From Acholeplasmataceae bacterium UBA5769 (lineage in GTDB: Bacteria > Bacillota_I > Bacilli_A > Acholeplasmatales > Acholeplasmataceae), in assembly GCA_002418725.1 (NCBI GenBank), contig DIER01000023.1, forward strand, positions 9,260 through 58,436: 49,177 bases of DNA, in the 5' to 3' direction. This document shows positions 7,682 through 17,591 of this stretch, in pieces. The notes beneath the pieces were generated by a model that searched no databases, was not told the DNA's origin, and was given only the letters and a program-made list of their open reading frames with translations. The stretch's first letter is position 1, and the number at the start of each line of letters is the position of its first letter. Made by a program: the position numbers and the translations under genes.

Positions 7682-8971
7682 TCATTTTAATAAAAGCAAT
7701 GATATAGACTCGACGTGAACGGTTTGGCTAAACATATCACAACCAATCACATCTTTGATTTCATACGCTTTAGCTAGTATTTTAAGATCTCTGACTTGTG
7801 TCATTGGTTCACAACTGATATAGACAATTTTCTTCGGTCTTAGTTGTATGACAGCTTTTAAGAAGTTCTCAGTAGCCCCTTCACGGGTTGGATCCATAAT
7901 CAAGCCATCAATTTTTCCGCGATATTGCATCATGTAACGTTCCACATCGTCATTGACAAGGACCACATGTTCTAAATTGTTTTCTTTTTTATTGACCATC
8001 GCATCTTGAAAAGATTTGACATTCGTTTCAATAGCGATGACTTCTTTTGCACGCAGTGCTGCTAGAAGAGAAATAGTTCCAATCCCAGAGTACGTATCCA
8101 TAATGGTTTCGGTTGGTTTAATTTGGAGTAAATCAAGCGCTTTATCATAAAGTTTAATCATTTGAAGTGGATTCACTTGATAAAATGATCTTGCTGATAA
8201 CCTGAATTTTAATCCATGGATTTGGTCATAAATATAACCCTTTCCATAAATGATTTTTTCTTCATCTAAAAGCACAAGATGCGTTTTTTTGTGGTGAATA
8301 TTTTGAATCACTGTATAAACATCTTTATGCTTAGCAAGCACATCTTGTACCATTTTCTTGGCGTTAGGGAGTAACGTCCCATTGGTCACGAAAACAATCA
8401 TCAATTGGCCTTCATGATAACTTTTTCGAATTAAGATATGTTTTAGAATACCTTTTCCTGTATCGATGTCATATGCGGTAATCTTGTACGCATTTAAAAC
8501 CGCTTCGAGTGTCGTTAAAACAGCATTGATCGCTTTATCGTGCAAGAAACATCCCAAAAAGGGAATTACTTCCTTCGTCTTTTCACGATATAACCCCAAA
8601 CGTAGTTTATGCTTAATTGTAGTTGCTGATAAAACCACTTTGTGACGGTAATGAAGAGGTTCTTCGTTTTTAAGGATGGAAATGGTCTTCTTATAGTTCA
8701 AACTTGAAAAAAGTGTTTTAAGATGTTCACTTTTAAACTTGAGTTGTGCATCATCTTTAACATGCAGCAAATCACATCCACCGCATTGATAAAAAATCGG
8801 ACAAATAACTTTTTGTCGATCTGGTGATTTTACCTCAAGGTCTTTTTCTTCAACAAACTTTTGCGGTTTTGTTAAAGATGCTACTTCACCTGGTAAAATA
8901 TACTTTATTTTTGATTTTGGTTCTGTGATGGGCTCGTTCACATGATGGAGGCCCGTGCATGTTATGTTCAT
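7682..8971 (-). CDS. rlmD: 23S rRNA (uracil-5-)-methyltransferase, RlmD/RlmCD type
   Basis: A 429-residue TrmA/RumA-family enzyme that methylates a uridine of 23S rRNA at C5 using S-adenosylmethionine. An iron-sulfur cysteine cluster is present (CPIFYQCGGCDLLHV near 57-71, with a fourth Cys just before or after). The SAM-binding motif DTYSGIGTISLLAAL, the DPTREG motif (usually DPPRxG) and the catalytic cysteine in YISCEPMTQ also stand out. The C-terminus GCDMFSQTVHVESISLL is characteristic. The N-terminal TRAM domain common in E. coli RlmD looks short or absent. Which uridine is modified cannot be read from sequence. It is monocistronic, followed by three 11-bp repeats and a terminator. Confidence 0.9.
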   Translation of the reverse strand: MNITCTGLHHVNEPITEPKSKIKYILPGEVASLTKPQKFVEEKDLEVKSPDRQKVICPIFYQCGGCDLLHVKDDAQLKFKSEHLKTLFSSLNYKKTISILKNEEPLHYRHKVVLSATTIKHKLRLGLYREKTKEVIPFLGCFLHDKAINAVLTTLEAVLNAYKITAYDIDTGKGILKHILIRKSYHEGQLMIVFVTNGTLLPNAKKMVQDVLAKHKDVYTVIQNIHHKKTHLVLLDEEKIIYGKGYIYDQIHGLKFRLSARSFYQVNPLQMIKLYDKALDLLQIKPTETIMDTYSGIGTISLLAALRAKEVIAIETNVKSFQDAMVNKKENNLEHVVLVNDDVERYMMQYRGKIDGLIMDPTREGATENFLKAVIQLRPKKIVYISCEPMTQVRDLKILAKAYEIKDVIGCDMFSQTVHVESISLLLLK

Positions 8972-8995
8972 AATTACCTCACATTCATTATAACA

Positions 8996-9019
8996 TAGAA
9001 AAAAGGGTCAAACCCTTTT
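8996..9019 (-). terminator. Intrinsic terminator of the glycosyltransferase/acyltransferase operon
   Basis: On the minus strand AAAAGGGT and ACCCTTTT form a perfect 8-bp stem around a 3-nt loop, continuing into a T tract. It lies 9 bp beyond the acyltransferase stop. Confidence 0.8.
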
Positions 9020-9027
9020 CGTCTGTA

Positions 9028-10347
9028 TCATTTTTTTAGTTTTTCTTTCTCAATCTTATAAAGTTCTTCCACTGCAAAATGAAGTTTTGTCACGACATTT
9101 TTCTTTGTTTTCGGATAGATATAATACGTATCACTAAACGTTGATAAATCGATGCAATCCCCTTTACCCATGTAATCGTATTCGATATGTAGTGAATATA
9201 AGGCAAGTGGTTCTTTGATGAGTTCAAGAGGTTTTCCCATTTCCTCTCCCGTTAAAACGAACCCCTTTTCATCGTGTTTAAGATAACCGTCTCCAAGGGG
9301 AATATAACCTTTGGCATTAGGAAGTGATTCTATCTTAACCTCATCTTCAAACCGATAAGTTCCCTCGAGCAACTGTTTTTTCACCTGCTGTCTTTCAAAC
9401 TCATACCAATCAGGGATATGTGGAAACTCAGTGACACCTTCGGTGGCTTTAAGTTCTCCATAAACATCCATTTCATAGCGTTTACCACAATGATTACACC
9501 ATATCTCATGTCTATCTGAATCCATCTCGTGTTCTTTCAAACAACTGGGGCATTGATAGAGCACTTTGTGAATGTTTTTTGCACGATCCTTGAAATCGAT
9601 TTTGATTCTATTTTCTTTTTGCCATGCATATTCATCATAAACAAAAGCTTCGTTGATACGTCTGTTGATTTCTAAAACATCTAAACCTTCAATCTCTTCT
9701 TGTGTAATAATTTGTGTCATGTCTGCAGCAATCCGGTTTTTCCGTTCTTTAAGGTTCCATACCGGTTGTGAAAGATAGTTGCCATGCATGTTTAAGACAA
9801 CGACCGGTCGTTTCATCAATTTGACAATTTTACCAAGTGAATCCGGTAAAATAGCCGTTGTGCCAACCAAGGAATAACGTGCTTCTGGATAAATCGCAAC
9901 GATATATTTTAACTCTTCTAAACTATATTTGATTTGTTTGACAAGTTTTGTATCATTCGTGAATTTTCTTTTCCCAATACCACCCACATTACGGAGTAGC
10001 CATTCTCTTCCAATAAAACCGTCAATGGCGACTATATAATTGGCACGATGCGGGAAAATAGCTGCAGTTGTGACTTTAAAATCAATAAATGCGTGATGTG
10101 TACAAAGTAAGATATACGGTGGTTTTAGTCCCTTCATATTCACTTTGTTGACTTTTAGTCTTCGTTTCCATACCGTTGGAAAAGAAAGTAAATACGCGAG
10201 AGGTGTTAAGAAAAACTTTTCTTTTTTAGGTTTCATGTCAAAGTCAAAACGTTTGATTTGATCCATGGGAATTCCTCTTTTCTCGATGTATGCATCTATT
10301 ATAGCATGTATGTCTTTCTCACAAACGTCAGATAGATTGAAATTCAA
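9028..10347 (-). CDS. PlsC-like acyltransferase with C-terminal zinc ribbon
   Basis: A 439-residue protein. The N-terminal half carries the acyltransferase HX4D motif in THHAFIDF near residue 88 and a motif III-like IYPEARYS near 157, where the usual FPEGTRS is altered. The middle has a four-cysteine ribbon (CPSC near 268, CNHC near 286), followed by a ~130-residue domain I do not recognise. Its paralogue at 17592-18752 has the same architecture. Members of this superfamily transfer acyl chains to lysophospholipids, glycerol phosphates or sugars; the substrate here is unknown. It is the third gene of an operon, overlapping the glycosyltransferase by ATGA, which suggests acylation of that enzyme's product, perhaps a glycolipid. 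Confidence 0.75.
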   Translation of the reverse strand: MNFNLSDVCEKDIHAIIDAYIEKRGIPMDQIKRFDFDMKPKKEKFFLTPLAYLLSFPTVWKRRLKVNKVNMKGLKPPYILLCTHHAFIDFKVTTAAIFPHRANYIVAIDGFIGREWLLRNVGGIGKRKFTNDTKLVKQIKYSLEELKYIVAIYPEARYSLVGTTAILPDSLGKIVKLMKRPVVVLNMHGNYLSQPVWNLKERKNRIAADMTQIITQEEIEGLDVLEINRRINEAFVYDEYAWQKENRIKIDFKDRAKNIHKVLYQCPSCLKEHEMDSDRHEIWCNHCGKRYEMDVYGELKATEGVTEFPHIPDWYEFERQQVKKQLLEGTYRFEDEVKIESLPNAKGYIPLGDGYLKHDEKGFVLTGEEMGKPLELIKEPLALYSLHIEYDYMGKGDCIDLSTFSDTYYIYPKTKKNVVTKLHFAVEELYKIEKEKLKK

Positions 10348-13184
10348 AGTTTTTGTATTTTCTTAAACCCTTGACGCTGTTGGCTTCCCCAAGAACCTTT
10401 TTCTCTGAGGGCAGAAAATGTTGATACGACACGGTGAAGTGATGTGATTTGTCTAAATCCAAAGTTCTCAAGGATTGCATAAAAAACTAAGAGGATTGTT
10501 TCTTTTAATGTGTAGAATGTTTGTCTTCTTTCTGCAATCAATAATGCAAATAAGGAAAGCAATATCCCATAACCTATGGTGACCACAAACAACATGATGA
10601 CTAAAGAGGTGTTCAATATGCCTAAAATTAGACCTAAACCTAAGGCGATATAACCTAACATCTCTACAAAAGGTCCTACCATTTCAAAGATGAAAAAATA
10701 GGGAAAACCAATCATTCCAGGTTCTTTAAAGCGTGGGTTAAAAAGCATTTGTCGATGATAACTCAAGATATCAAGTAACCCACGTTGCCAACGGTTACGC
10801 TGTTTGAAAAGTGATTTTGCATCTGAAGGGAGTTCGGTATAGCAATTGGCTAAATGAACATAGGATACTTTGTATGTCCTTTTTTCAAGTAACGCTTGAT
10901 GGGTAAGTCTTACGACAAGTTCCATATCTTCACCAACGGTATCTTTCTTAAGTTCACCACTGATGGTTAAATAACCACCTGTTTTTACAAGTGATTGACG
11001 TTTAAAGAGTCCAAACGCACCCGAGATGATGAGTAAACTATTGACTTTTGACCACCCGATTCTTCCAGTAGTAAAGGCTCTTAAGTACTCAATCGTTTGA
11101 AACCGGACCCATCCATTTTTCCCTAAACCTTGTTTTTCAATCTTACCTTGATCGACCACACAACCATTGACAGGAACGATGTTTCCTCCCAAAGCAATGT
11201 AATCCTTATGGTCATCTAAGGTGATACTCATAAGTTTTAATAGTGCATCTTCTTCTAAAAGTGAATCTGCATCGATACCACATACATAGTCATATTTCGC
11301 TGCGTTAATCCCCATGTTAAGCGCATCAGCCTTACCACCGTTTTGTTTATCAATTACCACAAGGTTTGGAATCTGTCTATTCACATAGACACCACGTAAA
11401 CCTTTGGTTTTAATCTTTTCCTTAAAGAAGGGATGTTTTCTCTCTAACTGGAAATGTGCGATTAAGACATCCATCGTTTGATCCTTCGAACCATCGTTAA
11501 CTACAATGACTTCATAAATGGGATATTTTAAATTCAAAAGGGATGTCACACTTTCAATGATACTTTTCTCTTCGTTATAAGCGGGTGCGATGATTGAAAT
11601 CGAAGGAAGCAAACCTTTCTCAAAAAGGAGGGTATCCTTTTTCATATCCCAAAGGCTTAAACGATCTTTCGCGCCTTTAATTGATAAAAAGAGGAGGATA
11701 AGGTAAAGCGAATTCACCAACATAAAATAGACGACAAGATAACGATTGATGGAAACAACCATCAAGACAAGTACATTCTCAGTTCCAGAAAAGATCACTC
11801 TCAAATTGGCAAAGAAGGCAATCAAAGGCAATGCTAGAAATCCAATGCTGACCCATACCGATATCCAAATAATCTTATCTTTTTCTAGAGGAGATTTTTC
11901 CCGAGGAATGACGGGTTGTGGTTTTTTCAATAAACCTAACGCATGAAGTAATGACTTCGAACCATAGATTTGTAGCTGATCTTGAATATATGGATCTCTT
12001 GCTGCATAGCGTTTCATGAGAGGTAGATATTTCTTTTCTAAAGACTGATCCTTGTTTTGATTCATAAAGTCAATCAAGTCTTCAATCACATGAAGTTCAA
12101 TGATCATCTCCAAAATGCTCAAAATATAGTCATAGCCCCCGCCTTTAAGTTTTAAGGTTAAGTAGTCTATCTCTTGGGCTAAAACACGTGCAATCACCCT
12201 TTTTGTGGATATTAGCGGTTGTTTTGCATACTGCTCAATCAAGTAAAGGAGTAAATTTTTCTTCTCAAAGACAATTTTTGAAAGTGTTTGTGTGATATCT
12301 TCCTCAAGTTGTTCATCTTTAGCAAGCTTAAACAACGTTTGAATCATTTCTTCTGTCTGTGTCTGGCCACACGATTTGATTGCAATCTGTCTTACCCAAA
12401 GGTGTTCGTGCATCAAAAAATGATCTTGAAGTAACAATTCAGGATATTGGTGTGCTAAAACATTCAATGCCTTTTTTTGTAAATCTTGATCTAAAAGAGC
12501 TTCATTAAATATACGGAGTGTATAATCTCTTAAAGGCTTTTCTAAGTGTTGATCTGCAATTTCTAACAACAAATAAGCCATTTCTTTTGTGTGATTTGCA
12601 TAAATATCTTTGATAAAAGGTTTAACTTGAACATAATGATTCGCGATAAGATTACGCATCCAACGTTGATAGAACGGTGTGGAACCTTCTAATGACATCA
12701 GCATTGTATTGACTGTGTCTTGATCAAGGAAATGCATGAGTTGGTAAGAAAGATAGAACTTCACAGCTTCATGTTTTTCCCTTTTCAGGCGTTTTTTTAA
12801 CGCCTTAACCGCATCTTCTGTTCGAAGTTGCGAGAGATAAAAGATAGCCTTTCTCCTTTTGACGGAGGATAAACTATTGATCTTTTTGTATTGTTTTTTC
12901 GTAAAAGCCATGCGTTCAAGGTCATTGACAATTTTGACTCTGACATCTGGATCTAATTGAACTTGCGTTTCGATGTCAATAAAAACATCAAAAAAGAAGC
13001 GATGACTAATCTTTTTCTTTGTTGGTTCACCATCCACATAGACTGAAAAAACCATATCTCGAATGACACCCTGTAAGATTTTCTCACGTTTTAAGACCCA
13101 CTTTTGGATTAAAATTAAATCGATTAATAAGAAAATAAAGGCTAGACAAAAGATCGCAATGAAAAGTGCGAGTTCAGTGGTCAT
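10344..13184 (-). CDS. Membrane glycosyltransferase family 2 with N-terminal HEAT-like repeats
   Basis: A 946-residue protein. One membrane segment (about 7-30) is followed by ~400 residues of helical HEAT-like repeats facing the cytosol. Two membrane segments (about 435-500) come next, then a GT2 catalytic domain: APAYNEEKS near 538, VVNDGSKD, the DxD-like GIDADS, GEDMEL, and the processive-synthase motif RNRWQRG near 798. Three or four more membrane segments close the protein. This resembles hyaluronan/poly-GlcNAc/cellulose synthases, which polymerise and export a glycan. No PilZ domain is visible, so any c-di-GMP control must come from elsewhere. The long HEAT region is unusual for the family. 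It overlaps both neighbours by 4 nt. Confidence 0.87.
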   Translation of the reverse strand: MTTELALFIAIFCLAFIFLLIDLILIQKWVLKREKILQGVIRDMVFSVYVDGEPTKKKISHRFFFDVFIDIETQVQLDPDVRVKIVNDLERMAFTKKQYKKINSLSSVKRRKAIFYLSQLRTEDAVKALKKRLKREKHEAVKFYLSYQLMHFLDQDTVNTMLMSLEGSTPFYQRWMRNLIANHYVQVKPFIKDIYANHTKEMAYLLLEIADQHLEKPLRDYTLRIFNEALLDQDLQKKALNVLAHQYPELLLQDHFLMHEHLWVRQIAIKSCGQTQTEEMIQTLFKLAKDEQLEEDITQTLSKIVFEKKNLLLYLIEQYAKQPLISTKRVIARVLAQEIDYLTLKLKGGGYDYILSILEMIIELHVIEDLIDFMNQNKDQSLEKKYLPLMKRYAARDPYIQDQLQIYGSKSLLHALGLLKKPQPVIPREKSPLEKDKIIWISVWVSIGFLALPLIAFFANLRVIFSGTENVLVLMVVSINRYLVVYFMLVNSLYLILLFLSIKGAKDRLSLWDMKKDTLLFEKGLLPSISIIAPAYNEEKSIIESVTSLLNLKYPIYEVIVVNDGSKDQTMDVLIAHFQLERKHPFFKEKIKTKGLRGVYVNRQIPNLVVIDKQNGGKADALNMGINAAKYDYVCGIDADSLLEEDALLKLMSITLDDHKDYIALGGNIVPVNGCVVDQGKIEKQGLGKNGWVRFQTIEYLRAFTTGRIGWSKVNSLLIISGAFGLFKRQSLVKTGGYLTISGELKKDTVGEDMELVVRLTHQALLEKRTYKVSYVHLANCYTELPSDAKSLFKQRNRWQRGLLDILSYHRQMLFNPRFKEPGMIGFPYFFIFEMVGPFVEMLGYIALGLGLILGILNTSLVIMLFVVTIGYGILLSLFALLIAERRQTFYTLKETILLVFYAILENFGFRQITSLHRVVSTFSALREKGSWGSQQRQGFKKIQKL

Positions 13185-15203
13185 GATTTTCTCTTCTCCT
13201 TCATCCGTTTGACGTGTCCAATAAGTTCCTCAGGAACGATCGGTTTTTCTAAGATGAGATCCACATCAAGCAAGTTACCTCTTCGAATATTATCGATTGT
13301 CTTGTTATGAGAGACCATGATAAAGGGGATTTCATGGTATGTTTTTGAATCGTTCATCATCATTTTGAGTTGAAAACCATCCATTTTAGAAAGGTTAATT
13401 TCTGAAATAACCACATCAATTTTTCTTTTCTGAATCATCTGATAAGCTTCAACCACTGAATCGGCGACGATCACATCATAGTTGATGCGTTTAAAGATTC
13501 TATAAAGCATGTTGCGGTTAATCTCATCTTGATCAACAAGTAAAATAAAACCTTCAGCTTGGGTAGGTATTGTGGTTGAATCATCGACGATTTGACCATA
13601 ACCTTTAATTTTGGCGTAACTCATTCTTTTTTCAAGGGTGGTCAGTAAATTTTTCATCTTTTCTTCAATGGATAACTGCACGTCTACTTCTTCACATGTG
13701 ACAACCGCGATAGAGATGGACACCTGTTCGATAAATGAACTGGATTTTTCAATGCTGTTTCGAAATTTAACAGCTTCTTTGATGATATTTTCTTTTGTTT
13801 CGCCATCAATCATAGCGAAAACACCAGGACCACTTTGTTTAAAAAGCATCACATCTTTTTCTTTCACTTGATCGAGTACATATACCATGTTACGTACGGT
13901 CTCATCACCCGTTTCTTTATCGTATTTTTTATTGATTTCTGGCAATTGGTCAAGTTGAATCAATAAAAGACCACGCGTTTTATGGGAAGCTACGGGATGG
14001 ACAAACTGTTCTTTGATCATATGTTTGAGCATATCTTGGTTATAAAGTTTCGTTAATGGATCTTTAACTATATCATCTTTTGCTTCATCAATCTGCTTGA
14101 GTAACGTTGATAAATGATCTTCGAGTTCTGCTTTTTTTGCTTCGAGTTGTCTTGCTTCTTCACGAAGTTTCACTGTTTCACTTCGGTATATGGAAGGTAA
14201 CTCAACACCATATGTACGCATCAGATGTTGAAGTGTGGGTTCCATAATAATGAGCCAGGCCATACCTTTTTTTGCGAACACTACTTCAAAAAACTGATGC
14301 CATAATTTATAGTTAACCAATGAAGTCTTCTTTACAGTCAGTGTATCAGGGTCAAGATGAAATGCAGAACCAACAAAGGTATTAAGTATCTCAATTCGTG
14401 AATAATGATTTTCAAGTGCTAAAATCAGTTGGTTGATCAGCATAAAATAGTCAAGATTTTCAATCGCTCCACCTGTTTTACTGTTGCTTACATAATTGTT
14501 ATGAAAGCTCATTTTTCTAAGCCAATCCATGGCTAATGGCGATAACCTTTCATCAAGAAGTGATCCATAAGCTGGTAAAATCAGTTTGGGCTTAACCTTA
14601 TCTATCTGAACAAGGGCGGGATAAATAAACTGAGAAGAGGGCATGATTTCTTTATGAAAACGAAACATTCCTTTTTGAAGTTCTGTATCACTTAAAGGAC
14701 TTGAATCCTCTTGATAACTTGAAAAAAGAAGTCCTGGAAAAAGCATAGCTTGAACTGGTTCATAAGCAATCATCATGTCTGGGTATGGTAAAAATTGAAC
14801 AGGAACAAATTGTAACAACAATTCATCTTGTTCATTAAGTTGATGTTGATGATCATCAACGATATATACATTCAACTTCAATTTAGATGGTGTCAGTTGA
14901 TGTGCTAAAAAACGATCGGTGACAATCACGCCATTAAATCCACTTTGAATGAGTTCTGTAATGACATAAAGTGTGGTTAGCATTCGGTTCAATAAGACAA
15001 GATGTGTGATTGATGCGATGGGCACCACTTTTTCAATGTCTTCTTTAAACTGATCAAATACTTGAATAGGTGCTAAATCAATTAAAATAATTTGCTTGTT
15101 TTTATGTATCAAATAAATATTAGCAAATTGCTTAACTTCAACGTGATAAGGCCCTAGTGGTTGAATTTTCACACGTGTATCTATTTTCATATGTGATAAC
15201 ATA
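13181..15203 (-). CDS. Degenerate ODP (flavodiiron-type MBL) - GGDEF - receiver signalling protein
   Basis: About 673 residues in three parts. Residues ~1-230 match the metallo-beta-lactamase domain of flavodiiron/ODP oxygen-sensor proteins (LPYPDMM, FPGLLF and PAYG correspond to the HWPDxM, FSxDxFG and SHG motifs), but the diiron ligands are replaced. A coiled-coil linker (~345-380) precedes a GGDEF domain with DPLTKLYN and QLDQLPEINKKYD, where GGDEF reads GPGVF. The C-terminal receiver domain (~555-670) has DQDE and EKP, but glutamate where the phosphoacceptor aspartate should be (VVISEINLSKMDG). All three domains therefore look non-catalytic, and it may act as a scaffold or ligand sensor. 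I choose ATG 15203, 6 nt after GAGGTG; a GTG lies at 15211. It is the first gene of the glycosyltransferase operon. Confidence 0.8.
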
Positions 15204-15274
15204 AAAAACACCTCATTTCATATACATTTATTGTATCATGACTCGAGATGTTTTTTTTAGTATTTATATGCGCA

Positions 15275-16450
15275 TTATGATGATAAAATGCCCATTTCTT
15301 TAGCCGTTTTTGTGATGATTTCAACCGCTTGGTCTAACATTCTTTTCGTATGAAGTGCTGAAACCATACAGCGAATGCGTCCTTTTCCACGACCAACCGT
15401 AGGGAATACAATACCAGAAACATAAACGCCACGCGAGAGTAGTTCTTTAGAGAATGCCATGGTTTTCGCTTCATCGCCAACCATGATGGGTGTAATCGGT
15501 GTTTCGCTTATACCGATATTAAATCCGTTTTCAACGAGTTTCTTTTTAAAGTAATGTGCATTGTCCCATAACTGGTCGGTATATGATGTTGTCTCTTCTA
15601 ACATCTTGAATGCTTCAATGATTGCTGCTGCTGCACTAGGCATCATTGCCGTTGAAAAGAGGAGTGGTCTACCACGATGGAGAAGCCAATCTCTAGAAGC
15701 TTTGCTGCCACAAACATAACCACCGACAACACCAATCGCCTTTGACAACGTTCCAATGATAAAATCTACTTGTCCATGGAGGTTAAAATGGTCAACGGTT
15801 CCACGACCTGATCGTCCTAAAACACCTGAACCATGCGCATCATCCACATAAGTCATCGCTTGATGTGCTTTTGCTAGTTTTACGATTTCAGGAAGTTTTG
15901 CGATATCACCATCCATGGAGAACACCCCATCGGTGATGATCAACACATTTTGATAATCTTTACGACGTTCAACTAAAATGCGTTCAAGATCTGCCATGTC
16001 TGAATGCTTATAAACCGCACGATCTGCTTTGGCTAAACGTACACCATCAATGATGGATGCATGATTAAGTTCATCCGAGATAATCAAATCGCCTTCATCC
16101 ACAATGGCTTGAATGACACCTGCATTGCATGCAAATCCTGATTGAAAGACAAGTGCAGCTTCTTCATGTTTGAAGTTTGCGATCACTTGATCGAGTTTTT
16201 CATGGATATCCATGTTGCCGACAATCGTTCTTACAGCACCAGCACCAACACCATAGGTTTCAATCGCTTTGATTGCTGCATCTTTAAGCCTTGGATGATT
16301 GGCAAATCCTAAATAATTATTCGAAGAAAGATTAATGACATCTTTCCCATTGAGTTTGATGATGGCTTCACAAGGCCCTTCATTGACCGGTAGTACACGA
16401 TACGTACCTTGTTCTTTTAAACTTTTTAGTTTTTCTTCAATCGTTGCCAT
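15275..16450 (-). CDS. kbl: Glycine C-acetyltransferase (2-amino-3-ketobutyrate CoA ligase)
   Basis: A 391-residue PLP enzyme of the alpha-oxoamine synthase family, full length. Visible motifs are NNYLGFANHPRL, DELNHASIIDG, YVDDAHGSGVLG and the PLP-lysine region GTLSKAIGVVGGYV. It cleaves 2-amino-3-oxobutyrate with CoA to glycine and acetyl-CoA, the second step of threonine degradation. It follows tdh by 9 bp with AAGGAGG before the ATG, so the two form an operon. The family also includes 8-amino-7-oxononanoate synthase (BioF); the adjacent threonine dehydrogenase decides for Kbl. Confidence 0.93.
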   Translation of the reverse strand: MATIEEKLKSLKEQGTYRVLPVNEGPCEAIIKLNGKDVINLSSNNYLGFANHPRLKDAAIKAIETYGVGAGAVRTIVGNMDIHEKLDQVIANFKHEEAALVFQSGFACNAGVIQAIVDEGDLIISDELNHASIIDGVRLAKADRAVYKHSDMADLERILVERRKDYQNVLIITDGVFSMDGDIAKLPEIVKLAKAHQAMTYVDDAHGSGVLGRSGRGTVDHFNLHGQVDFIIGTLSKAIGVVGGYVCGSKASRDWLLHRGRPLLFSTAMMPSAAAAIIEAFKMLEETTSYTDQLWDNAHYFKKKLVENGFNIGISETPITPIMVGDEAKTMAFSKELLSRGVYVSGIVFPTVGRGKGRIRCMVSALHTKRMLDQAVEIITKTAKEMGILSS

Positions 16451-16459
16451 ACGACCTCC

Positions 16460-17503
16460 TTATTCTTCTAAGACGAGAACCACTTTTCCACTGTTACCAG
16501 AAATCATGGTTGCCATCGCTTCTTCCATTTGATCAAATGGGTAGAAATGGGTAATGATTTTTTCCAAATCTAATTGATTATGCTTAATCATGGCTGTTAA
16601 TTGATCCCATGTTTCAAACATTCTTCTTCCCACAACACCATAGATACTCACACCTTTAAAAACGACATCTGTGGATAAATCAATCTCAATGTTTGAGCTG
16701 ACAATACCTAACATTGACATCTTACCGCCAGCCTTCACGTATTTAAACGATTGTTCAATGGCTGTTTTATTACCAGAAAATTCTGTAACAACATCAACAC
16801 CACGACCATCAGTCTCTTCTAAAACACGCTTAATCACATCTTCTTTTAATGGATTGATGACCACATCTGCACCTAATTCTTTGGCAAGTTTGATGCGATA
16901 ATCATTCACTTCAATGGCGATGATTTTCTTGGATTTCATCGCTTTCGCAATGTTAACACCCATCAGTCCAATCGGACCACATCCCACAACAGCTACCGTT
17001 TTGTCAACGATGTCAAAATGAAGCATGGTATGCACGGCATTTCCAAGTGGTTCTTGAATGGATAAATATTTCGGTTCAGTTTTCGTATGGTTAACAATCA
17101 AATTGTACTGAGGCATTCTGGCATATTCAGCAAAGCACCCATCCGTGTCAACACCAATGATTTTGGTGTTTTCACAGATGTGATATTCACCACGTTGACA
17201 AAACTCACACGTGCCACACACAATGTGTGTTTCAGCTGACACGATATCTCCTACCTTCACTTTGGTCACTTCAGAGCCTACTTTAATGACTCTACCTGAA
17301 AACTCATGACCAACCGTTAGCGGTGGTTTAATACGTCCTTGGCTCCAGCGATCCCATTTATAAATATGCACATCCGTACCACATATAGATGTTGCTAACA
17401 CTTTGATCAAAACTTCATCTGGCTTCAGTTGATCTGGGATAGGTTTCGTCACTTTTTTAAAACCAGCGTCGCGTGTTTCTTTGATATAAGCATTCATTTC
17501 CAT
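16460..17503 (-). CDS. tdh: L-threonine 3-dehydrogenase
   Basis: About 347 residues, a zinc-containing medium-chain dehydrogenase. The catalytic zinc site shows in SICGTDVHIY and GHEFSGRV. The structural zinc cysteines are in CGTCEFCQRGEYHIC, and the NAD fold is GCGPIGLMGV. It oxidises threonine to 2-amino-3-oxobutyrate with NAD+. The ATG at 17503 is preceded by AAGGAGA about 9 nt upstream; an upstream in-frame ATG at 17527 would put that ribosome site inside the gene, so I reject it. The pair tdh-kbl makes glycine and acetyl-CoA from threonine and fits the amino-acid-fermenting context. A cre-like site overlaps the promoter region. Confidence 0.93.
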   Translation of the reverse strand: MEMNAYIKETRDAGFKKVTKPIPDQLKPDEVLIKVLATSICGTDVHIYKWDRWSQGRIKPPLTVGHEFSGRVIKVGSEVTKVKVGDIVSAETHIVCGTCEFCQRGEYHICENTKIIGVDTDGCFAEYARMPQYNLIVNHTKTEPKYLSIQEPLGNAVHTMLHFDIVDKTVAVVGCGPIGLMGVNIAKAMKSKKIIAIEVNDYRIKLAKELGADVVINPLKEDVIKRVLEETDGRGVDVVTEFSGNKTAIEQSFKYVKAGGKMSMLGIVSSNIEIDLSTDVVFKGVSIYGVVGRRMFETWDQLTAMIKHNQLDLEKIITHFYPFDQMEEAMATMISGNSGKVVLVLEE

Positions 17504-17546
17504 AGTAAAAAAATCTCCTTTAGGCATCGTTCATGTCATTACTTTC

Positions 17547-17569
17547 ATTATACGCTGAAAGGGCTTACA
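17547..17569 (-). promoter_or_regulatory. tdh -10 region with cre-like operator
   Basis: On the minus strand TATAAT (17547-17552) lies about 44 bp before the tdh ATG. Immediately upstream, TGTAAGCCCTTTCA (17556-17569) differs at one position from the CcpA-site form TGTAAGCGCTTTCA. It would occupy the -35 to -10 spacer. No strong -35 is visible. This suggests carbon catabolite repression of threonine degradation; it is an inference from the match. Confidence 0.5.
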
Positions 17570-17591
17570 ATGCCACACTTTTTTGAAGAAA

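Noticed and set aside
17503..17527. Upstream start for tdh at 17527
   Set aside because: It would place the clear AAGGAGA ribosome site inside the coding region and adds eight residues not typical of the family.
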